From: Bacillota bacterium
GTDB taxonomy: Bacteria; Bacillota; Clostridia; Christensenellales; UBA1242
Direction of reading: 5' to 3'
NCBI GenBank assembly: GCA_009780625.1
Contig: WQZR01000028.1
Span: 1-11,159, forward strand
DNA length: 11,159 nucleotides
Position 1 is the first letter of the stretch. Each line of letters starts with the position of its first letter. The position numbers and the translations under genes are program-made. Under the pieces are notes generated by a model. The model saw only the letters and a list, made by a program, of their open reading frames with translations, was not told where the DNA came from and searched no databases. This document shows, piece by piece, positions 6,293-11,159 of the stretch.

Positions 6293-6319
6293 CTATATAT
6301 GACCACTTCACAAAAAGGT
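6293..6319 (-). promoter_or_regulatory. Possible mother-cell sigma promoter for dpaB
   Basis: Minus strand AC (6319-6318), 16 bases, then CATATATAG (6301-6293). The CATA half and the AC at this distance match the sigma-K consensus AC-N16/17-CATANNNTA, but the last two positions differ. The predicted start is at or within a base or two of the ATG at 6288. Weak, but mirrors the element for dpaA. Confidence 0.3.
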
Positions 6320-6337
6320 TGCTCTCCTCATATTGTG
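6310..6337 (+). promoter_or_regulatory. Possible sigma-K/sigma-E type promoter for dpaA
   Basis: AC (6310-6311), 17 bases, CATATTGTG (6329-6337), which fits the sigma-K consensus AC-N16/17-CATANNNTA except for the final base. A sigma-A reading is also possible: TTCACA (6307-6312), 16 bases, CATATT. Either way the start falls at or within about two bases of the ATG at 6342, and no ribosome site is present. Confidence 0.4.
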
Positions 6338-6341
6338 AAAT

Positions 6342-7109
6342 ATGAAATATTACATAGAAACAGCATGCGAAAGAACAGAGCATTTATATATGCTTTTGAA
6401 AAAATCTAAAAAGGAAGTTTTTAGGCTTACAGAAAAGAAATGCCCAACCTGTGAACTCTCAAGCAAAGAAGAAACAACATATATCTTTTCCCCTGCCAAA
6501 AAATTTGAAAAGAAAGATGTTCTTTTGCTTAAAAACAACAGCGTTGTTATTTCTGGAAATATTACAGACGAAACAAAAAAACTGTTTGAGGCAAAAAAGA
6601 TTATTCACAAAAACCTATTGACTGATATGCTCTATTCAATTAAAAATAATGTCCTGACTGCTGAAGCAATTTTGGCGCTTGTGATTACGCACACAAAACG
6701 AAGTATCTTTGAAGAAAAGATTTTAATTCTAGGTATGGGAAATCTGGGAACTGCAACAGCGAAGATGCTGACACAGTTGGGGCTTGAAGTTTCTTGTGTG
6801 AATTATACCGAAGAAAGATATTTCCAGGCTTATCACTTTTCAAAGATTGTGTATCTAGGTGATGAATTTAAGAAACATCTTAAAGACTATTCCGTGATTA
6901 TAAACACTGCACCAGCGAAATTGTTTGCCGATGAAGAACTCCCGCTAATAAAAAAAGATACAGTCTTTTTGGAGACTGCAACTGGAACTTGTTTAAGTCA
7001 AGAAAAGGCGGAGCATTTTAAATATATTCTCTGCCCTGCCTTGCCTTCGAAATTTATGCCACATTCTGCTGCGGAGTTGATGTATGAATATATTAAAAAA
7101 AACGCCTAA
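6342..7109 (+). CDS. dpaA: Dipicolinate synthase subunit A, short divergent form
   Basis: Partner subunit of dipicolinate synthase, with a dehydrogenase-like Rossmann fold. At 255 residues it is shorter than Bacillus DpaA (near 295), mostly through a reduced N-terminal half. The C-terminal half is recognisable: LTAEAILALVITHT (105-118), the dinucleotide-binding ILILGMGNLG with GMGNLG at 131-136, VIINTAPAKLF (185-195) and ILCPALPSKFMPHSAAELM near the end. The N-terminal 100 residues are Lys-rich and much less conserved, with cysteines at 9, 34 and 37. Sequence alone gives a moderate match; adjacency to dpaB makes the assignment firm. No ribosome site precedes the ATG; a CATATT box ends seven bases upstream. 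The stop codon lies in the loop of the terminator shared with ftsZ. Confidence 0.85.
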   Translation: MKYYIETACERTEHLYMLLKKSKKEVFRLTEKKCPTCELSSKEETTYIFSPAKKFEKKDVLLLKNNSVVISGNITDETKKLFEAKKIIHKNLLTDMLYSIKNNVLTAEAILALVITHTKRSIFEEKILILGMGNLGTATAKMLTQLGLEVSCVNYTEERYFQAYHFSKIVYLGDEFKKHLKDYSVIINTAPAKLFADEELPLIKKDTVFLETATGTCLSQEKAEHFKYILCPALPSKFMPHSAAELMYEYIKKNA

Positions 7110-7119
7110 GCGTTTTTTT
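7096..7119. terminator. Bidirectional terminator between dpaA and ftsZ
   Basis: AAAAAAACGC (7096-7105), loop CTAA (7106-7109), GCGTTTTTTT (7110-7119): ten base pairs, of which only three are GC. The loop contains the dpaA stop TAA. Read on the minus strand it gives a run of U after the stem and serves ftsZ, whose stop is two bases away. Confidence 0.78.
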
Positions 7120-7121
7120 GA

Positions 7122-8474
7122 TTATCTTCTGTTTTTGATTCTTTTCAGGAACTCTGGGATATCATCTTCTTCAATTTCAACTCTTGAAGTTTTAAGATTC
7201 TTTCCAACACCTTCTTCCTTTGAAGCAGCAACTTCTTTTTTTGCTTCTTCAAAAGTTGCTTCTTTTGTTGGTCTGTTTAGTGCTTGGTGAAGTTCTTCTT
7301 CTCTTGTGATTTCTTTTTGTTCTGGCTGTTGTTTTACAAAGTTTTCTTCAAATCCATCAAACAGGCTTTTTTGTCCAACGCCTTTTGTTTCGAAACTGAA
7401 ATTTGAATCTTCTTCTTTTTCTTTAGATTCTTTTTTTACTTGCTCTTTGATTTCTTGATTTCTTATTGTTGCAAGTCTTTGATATTCTAGGTTTCTTCTG
7501 ATTTCTTCTTCTGTTTCAGCTAAGCCAGTCGCAACAATTGTGATTTCCATATCGTCGCCAAGTGCTTCATCAATTCCGTTTCCGAAAATGATTTCGCAGT
7601 CTTCCGAAACAACGCCACCAACAAGTTGAACTGCTGTTGCAACGTCGTCTAGACTTACGCCAATTCCACCCTTAACATGGATTACAAGACCTGTTGCACC
7701 TTCGATGCTTGTTTCAAGAAGTGGACTTGAAACTGCTTGCTTAACCGATTCAATCACTTTATTCTCGCCGCCTGCTCTTCCGATTCCCATATGAGCTTTT
7801 CCGCGGTTTTTGATTACACGCTTAATGTCTGCAAAGTCTAGGTTCATGATGCTTGGTTTTGTGATGATGTCGCTCATTCCAGCAATACCTTGTCTAAGAA
7901 CATCGTCTGCATATCTATATGCTTCTGCCATTGGCACGCCTTTTGGAAGAACGTTTAGAAGTTTTTGGTTTGGAATGACAACAATTGTGTCTACAAATTT
8001 TCTAAGTTCTGCAATACCTTTGTCTGCCTTTTCTCTTCTTGGTTTTCCTTCAAAGTCAAATGGTTTTGTTACAACCGCAACAGTCACAATTCCAAGTTCT
8101 TTTGCAACTGAAGCAATAACAGGCGCTGCACCTGTTCCTGTTCCGCCGCCCATTCCTGCTGTGATGAAAACAAGGTCTGTTCCTCTAAGCACATCTGCAA
8201 GTATTGTTCTTGATTCTTCTGCTGCTTTTTCTCCAATTGCTGGGTCTGCACCTGCACCTTGTCCACGTGTAAGTTTTTCTCCAATCTGAAGTCTCATTGG
8301 TGCTTTGTTTACAAGAAGAACTTGCTTGTCTGTGTTTATAGAAATAAACTGAACACCTTTCAGTCTTGAATCAATCATTCTGTTTACTGCGTTGCAACCA
8401 CCGCCGCCAACACCGATAACTTTGATGCTAACTATTGGATTGCTTGATGAATTTGTGTTAAAAGTATTTTGCAT
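7122..8474 (-). CDS. ftsZ: Cell division protein FtsZ
   Basis: Tubulin-like GTPase that polymerises into the Z-ring at mid-cell. Visible in order: nucleotide-binding start VIGVGGGGCNAVNRMI (19-34), the tubulin signature GGGTGTG (109-115), and the T7 synergy loop NLDFAD (211-216) with the catalytic Asp pair. After the globular part (about 325 residues) comes a charged Glu/Lys-rich linker of about 105 residues and the conserved C-terminal peptide DDIPEFLKR, which binds FtsA, SepF and other partners, then the basic end IKNRR. At 450 residues it is longer than B. subtilis FtsZ (382), mainly in the linker. AAAGGGA precedes the ATG. It has its own strong promoter in the 81-base gap after ftsA. The usual dcw neighbours (ftsQ, mur genes) are absent here. 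Confidence 0.98.
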   Translation of the reverse strand: MQNTFNTNSSSNPIVSIKVIGVGGGGCNAVNRMIDSRLKGVQFISINTDKQVLLVNKAPMRLQIGEKLTRGQGAGADPAIGEKAAEESRTILADVLRGTDLVFITAGMGGGTGTGAAPVIASVAKELGIVTVAVVTKPFDFEGKPRREKADKGIAELRKFVDTIVVIPNQKLLNVLPKGVPMAEAYRYADDVLRQGIAGMSDIITKPSIMNLDFADIKRVIKNRGKAHMGIGRAGGENKVIESVKQAVSSPLLETSIEGATGLVIHVKGGIGVSLDDVATAVQLVGGVVSEDCEIIFGNGIDEALGDDMEITIVATGLAETEEEIRRNLEYQRLATIRNQEIKEQVKKESKEKEEDSNFSFETKGVGQKSLFDGFEENFVKQQPEQKEITREEELHQALNRPTKEATFEEAKKEVAASKEEGVGKNLKTSRVEIEEDDIPEFLKRIKNRR

Positions 8475-8513
8475 ACATTCCCTTTTTCAAACTAATAGAT
8501 ATTTTTCTAATCC

Positions 8514-8542
8514 ATTATACTAAATATTGTGGTTTTAGTCAA
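8514..8542 (-). promoter_or_regulatory. ftsZ promoter, strong sigma-A type
   Basis: TTGACT (8537-8542), 17-base spacer, TATAAT (8514-8519) on the minus strand: 11 of 12 consensus positions. It begins 13 bases after the ftsA stop. The predicted start near 8507 gives a leader of about 33 bases. It is the best promoter in the window and would let FtsZ be made in excess of FtsA. Confidence 0.85.
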
Positions 8543-8555
8543 TGAAATATAAAAT

Positions 8556-9686
8556 CTAATCTACTTGACCATTGATGATTAGTGCTAGGTTTAAAACTCC
8601 AAGTTCACTGACAAGCGTTGGTGTTGGTGTTTCTAGTTGAGGTGCGTTTCTGACTTCAAGTGGGTATGCAATCAACTTCGAAAGATAGTCTGCGCCGCCT
8701 CGTAGATATGAAAGCCCCCCACCTGTTAGATATATTTCTCTAATGTTCTTTTCTTCAAGCCTCATGTTTTTTAGGGCTCTTGAAACACTCTTTGCAAAAC
8801 ACTCCAACCATTCTTTTATTAGTTTGTTTGCAATTTGTGCGTTTATTCTAATCATTTTTTCTTGTCCAACGCTTTCGTATGAATCACTTGGAAGCGGTGT
8901 GCAGTTTAGAATAACTTCCTTTTTCACCTGTTCTGCTTCTTCAATTGTCAACTTAAATGCATCTGCAAAAATTTCTGTCACGTCTTGCCCGCCAAAGTCT
9001 AGTGAAACAAGGTTTCTAAGCCCTTCGCCGCAGATTATGCTTAGGCTTGCAGCACTATAGCCAACGTCTAAAATCACAACATCTTTTTCTCTTTCTTCTG
9101 CAGTAAATGCATATAGGCTTTGTGCAAGTGTTGCACAAACAAGTTCTGATGAACGAATGTCCAAATCTTCTAGAATTTGATATATGTTTTCAATAAAATA
9201 GTTCTCGCAGAAAACGAAGCTTACGTTTGCTGCAAACTTTGATGCTTTTGTTTTTTCTGGTTTGAATGTTCTTGTTTTTTCGTCAATCAAATAGTCTATT
9301 CCAGATTTGTTTATAAGCTCGAATTTATCTTCTTTAATTCCGCTATATGCAAGGTCTGCAATGTTTGCAATCTTTCTTCTTGAAATCGCTTTTCTTTTTG
9401 CATAGCCTTGTTTTGCTTGTCCTACTTGAACAGTGATGAAATCGCTTGGAACACCAACATAAACCTTGTTTATTTTTGTTAGGGCACTAGATTCTAGTTC
9501 TGAAACAATTTCAGACACCAAAACTTTGATGTCTGTGATTGAATCTCTAAATCTGCCTTTTCTATATCCGCCGTAGTCTTTTTGAATTCTAGCCAAAATA
9601 TCGAGCTGACCATTCACCCCGCGTCTTCCAACAAGCCCAACAAGCTTTTGACTTCCAAAATCTATAATTGCAACAGTATTTTTCAT
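8556..9686 (-). CDS. ftsA: FtsA-like actin-fold cell division protein
   Basis: Actin-family ATPase expected to bind the FtsZ C-terminal peptide and link the Z-ring to the membrane and divisome. Features in the 376 residues: AIIDFGSQKLVGLVG (phosphate-1 region), an SHS2-like segment from about 80 to 165 (VYVGVPSDFITVQ onward), VVILDVGYSAASLSII (phosphate-2) and IYLTGGGLSYLRGG (adenosine region). It ends at LGVLNLALIINGQVD, directly after the last fold element. The linker and C-terminal amphipathic membrane helix typical of FtsA (usually about 410-440 residues) are missing. The region after the stop codes for nothing similar in the other two frames. Identity as FtsA rests on the fold plus adjacency to ftsZ; a PilM-like or degenerate paralogue is less likely. 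No ribosome site precedes the start; a TG-N-TAAAAT box predicts a leaderless transcript. Confidence 0.88.
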   Translation of the reverse strand: MKNTVAIIDFGSQKLVGLVGRRGVNGQLDILARIQKDYGGYRKGRFRDSITDIKVLVSEIVSELESSALTKINKVYVGVPSDFITVQVGQAKQGYAKRKAISRRKIANIADLAYSGIKEDKFELINKSGIDYLIDEKTRTFKPEKTKASKFAANVSFVFCENYFIENIYQILEDLDIRSSELVCATLAQSLYAFTAEEREKDVVILDVGYSAASLSIICGEGLRNLVSLDFGGQDVTEIFADAFKLTIEEAEQVKKEVILNCTPLPSDSYESVGQEKMIRINAQIANKLIKEWLECFAKSVSRALKNMRLEEKNIREIYLTGGGLSYLRGGADYLSKLIAYPLEVRNAPQLETPTPTLVSELGVLNLALIINGQVD

Positions 9687-9692
9687 ACTTCT

Positions 9693-9701
9693 ATTTTAAC
9701 A
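9693..9701 (-). promoter_or_regulatory. ftsA extended -10, leaderless
   Basis: TGTTAAAAT on the minus strand: extended TG-N plus TAAAAT. Six bases (AGAAGT) separate it from the ATG, so the predicted transcription start is the A of the start codon. No clear -35. Confidence 0.55.
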
Positions 9702-9718
9702 GATTTTAGGAAATTGTG

Positions 9719-10354
9719 CTATAGAATTCGACCAGCAAAAAATAAACTCTCCATAAAGAGATGCCCCATCAAGGTCATTCCTTCTTCGTCCTTTGAAGTG
9801 AACCATTTAAGTTCTTCAATTTCTCTTGAGGCTTTTGGTTTGTCTGTAAGTGTTCCGAAATATAGTGTAAGTTTCAAAATTCCATCTGTCCCATCGCCCT
9901 TTGGATGTGTGCAATAAAAAACTCTATAGAGTTGCAAGCTGTTTTCCACAATACCTGAGCCTAACTCTTCCATAATTTCACGCTTTAAGCATTCTTCGTC
10001 TGTTTCACCCATTTCGCGTTTTCCACCTGGAATATAAAAAGACTTTTTACCCTTGCTTCTTGCAAATAAAACTTTGCCGTCTTTTATTATAAACAAACCA
10101 ACTTTATCGATGAGCATTTCATCGTTAATTTCTTTGTCTGTCATTTTTCTAAACCTTGGAAGAGTCTCACCGTTATGCTCCACTGTTTGGTTCCAAACTG
10201 CAATCTTCCTTACGCATGTTTTGTGGTCGCCATAACATTCGCGATAGATTACGCTTTCTTCCATGTCTGGTTCATAGAACCCGGTTCCTAGAACTTCATA
10301 TAGATTTGTTTTAGATTTAAAATGTTTATATAGACCTGGTGTTGGTTTATTCAT
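9719..10354 (-). CDS. DUF1653-Nudix hydrolase fusion protein
   Basis: A 211-residue, two-domain protein. Residues 4-70 (PGLYKHFKSK...YRECYGD...LPRFRKM) match the pattern of DUF1653, a short domain of unknown function found mostly as a stand-alone protein. Residues 82-205 form a Nudix hydrolase with a perfect box GX5EX7REUXEEXG from Gly111 to Gly132 (GKREMGETDEECLKREIMEELG region), the Mg2+ site that cleaves nucleoside diphosphates linked to another group. The substrate cannot be read from sequence; the fold and size resemble MutT/ADP-ribose types. The start is taken as ATG 10354, which overlaps the obg stop by eight bases, implying translational coupling; the frame is open further to a TTG at 10378 inside obg. 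AAGGA lies about 11 bases upstream. It is co-oriented with ftsA 32 bases downstream. Confidence 0.88.
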   Translation of the reverse strand: MNKPTPGLYKHFKSKTNLYEVLGTGFYEPDMEESVIYRECYGDHKTCVRKIAVWNQTVEHNGETLPRFRKMTDKEINDEMLIDKVGLFIIKDGKVLFARSKGKKSFYIPGGKREMGETDEECLKREIMEELGSGIVENSLQLYRVFYCTHPKGDGTDGILKLTLYFGTLTDKPKASREIEELKWFTSKDEEGMTLMGHLFMESLFFAGRIL

Positions 10355-11159
10355 TCCACTCAAATTCCTTTTCTGCAATGCGAACTGTTGTTCCTTGTTT
10401 TAGACCTTTTGCTCTCATCATGTCGATAATTCCATCAGCGTGAAGTTTTGCATAGAAATATGCAAAGCTGTCGCCTTCTTCTAGGTTTACTTTTCTTATT
10501 GCTTCATCAATATAACCACCTTCAAGAACCATTGTTCCCGTGTGGTCTCTATAGATATTTATACTTGTTGTGTCGCGTTCGTCGATTACGTTCAGTTCTG
10601 TTGTTTCTGGTTTTTTGTGTGGAATTTTTTCAAGCACTTTAACTGTCTGTGTCAGAAGGTCTGAAACACCCATATGTGTGATTCCAGATATCGTCACAAT
10701 TGGATTGCTTGTGATTTCCTCAAATCTTTTGATGACTTCATCAATGTCTTGCACCATGTCGCATTTGTTTAGAACAACAATCTGCGGAACCTCTGCGCAA
10801 GCATCGCTATATTTTGCAAGTTCGCCGTTGATTATTTTATAGTCCATAACTGGGTCTCTGCCTTCGTATCCAGATGCATCAACAACGTGCAGGAACATTC
10901 TTGTTCTTTCGATGTGCCTAAGAAAATCGTGCCCTAGCCCAACGCCTTCGGCTGCACCTTCAATAAGCCCAGGTATGTCGGCAACAACAAAACTTGTGTC
11001 TAGATGTTTAACCACACCTAGGTTTGGAGTTAGGGTTGTGAAATGATAGTTTGCAATTTTTGGACGTGCATTTGATATTACTGACAAGAGTGTGCTTTTT
11101 CCAACGTTTGGAAAACCAATAAGACCAACGTCTGCTATAGTTTTAAGTTCTAAGATAAA
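10347..11159 (-). CDS. obgE: Obg GTPase, 5'-truncated by window edge
   Basis: Essential ribosome-associated GTPase involved in 50S assembly, stress response and, in Bacillus, sporulation initiation. The frame is open to the right edge; 270 residues are visible and the N-terminal glycine-rich Obg fold (about 155 residues) lies outside. G-domain motifs: P-loop GFPNVGKS (15-22), switch FTTLTP, DIPG, and NKCD, with SGI as the G5-like element. After it comes the C-terminal OCT domain (about residues 195-265, from TSINIYRDHTG to VRIAEKEFEW), found only in part of the Obg family, so this is Obg proper rather than YchF. A TTG at 11087 is in frame but lies after the P-loop and cannot be the start. The stop overlaps the start of the DUF1653-Nudix gene. 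Confidence 0.97.
   Translation of the reverse strand, partial: FILELKTIADVGLIGFPNVGKSTLLSVISNARPKIANYHFTTLTPNLGVVKHLDTSFVVADIPGLIEGAAEGVGLGHDFLRHIERTRMFLHVVDASGYEGRDPVMDYKIINGELAKYSDACAEVPQIVVLNKCDMVQDIDEVIKRFEEITSNPIVTISGITHMGVSDLLTQTVKVLEKIPHKKPETTELNVIDERDTTSINIYRDHTGTMVLEGGYIDEAIRKVNLEEGDSFAYFYAKLHADGIIDMMRAKGLKQGTTVRIAEKEFEWNE

Noticed and set aside
6289..6306. GTG start for dpaB at 6306
   Set aside because: It would add six residues before the first glycine-rich strand and lies inside the putative promoter; ATG 6288 fits the family better.
7810..8289. 159-codon open frame antisense to ftsZ
   Set aside because: Shadow of the highly conserved FtsZ GTPase domain; low-complexity Ser/Ala/Pro translation and no start signals.
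8475..8555. Frameshifted remnant of an FtsA membrane helix after the ftsA stop
   Set aside because: Translation in the other frames gives no amphipathic segment, and the stretch is occupied by the ftsZ promoter and leader.
10355..10378. TTG start for the Nudix fusion at 10378
   Set aside because: It gives eight extra residues inside obg with no ribosome site. ATG 10354 begins right at the DUF1653 domain and at the obg stop.

Overview
The window looks like the chromosome of a low-GC, endospore-forming member of the Bacillota, most likely a clostridial lineage. The grounds are AT-rich codon use, strong GGAG ribosome binding sites, Bacillus-type -35/-10 promoters, a Y-family polymerase of the Firmicute type, and both subunits of dipicolinate synthase, an enzyme dedicated to the endospore. 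TAA, TAG and TGA all serve as stops, so the code is standard. No mobile element, CRISPR array, tRNA or rRNA was seen. The content is housekeeping, densely packed, with intergenic gaps of about 10 to 110 bases. I found no obviously undescribed system; the novelty is mostly in how genes are arranged, started and ended.

Layout. 1-786 (-): polytopic membrane protein resembling the YwaF/TMEM164 family, running off the left edge. 895-2127 (+): DNA polymerase IV with a possible LexA box. 2141-3439 (-): tyrosyl-tRNA synthetase. 3523-3735 (-): 70-residue membrane protein. 3797-4108 (-): thioredoxin. 4210-4509 (+): cysteine-rich, membrane-anchored small protein. 4535-4714 (-): 59-residue 2[4Fe-4S] ferredoxin. 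4765-5715 (-) and 5725-6288 (-): aspartate-semialdehyde dehydrogenase and dipicolinate synthase subunit B in one transcription unit. 6342-7109 (+): dipicolinate synthase subunit A, divergent from subunit B. 7122-8474 (-): FtsZ. 8556-9686 (-): FtsA-like actin-fold protein. 9719-10354 (-): DUF1653-Nudix fusion. 10347-11159 (-): Obg GTPase, with its N-terminal part beyond the right edge.

How the genes relate. Asd makes aspartate semialdehyde, the precursor that DapA (not in the window) uses on the way to dipicolinate; DpaA and DpaB then make dipicolinate for the spore core. FtsA and FtsZ form the cytokinetic ring. Thioredoxin, ferredoxin and the Cys-rich small protein make a redox-flavoured cluster. 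Obg and the Nudix fusion overlap and are probably translationally coupled.

Two recurring patterns stand out. First, all three convergent gene junctions are closed by a bidirectional hairpin terminator whose 3-4 base loop contains the stop codon of the plus-strand gene. Second, several genes (the left-edge membrane gene, dinB, dpaA, dpaB, ftsA) have no ribosome binding site but a -10 hexamer ending 5-8 bases before the start codon, as expected for leaderless mRNAs. The other genes have ordinary leaders with GGAG-type sites.
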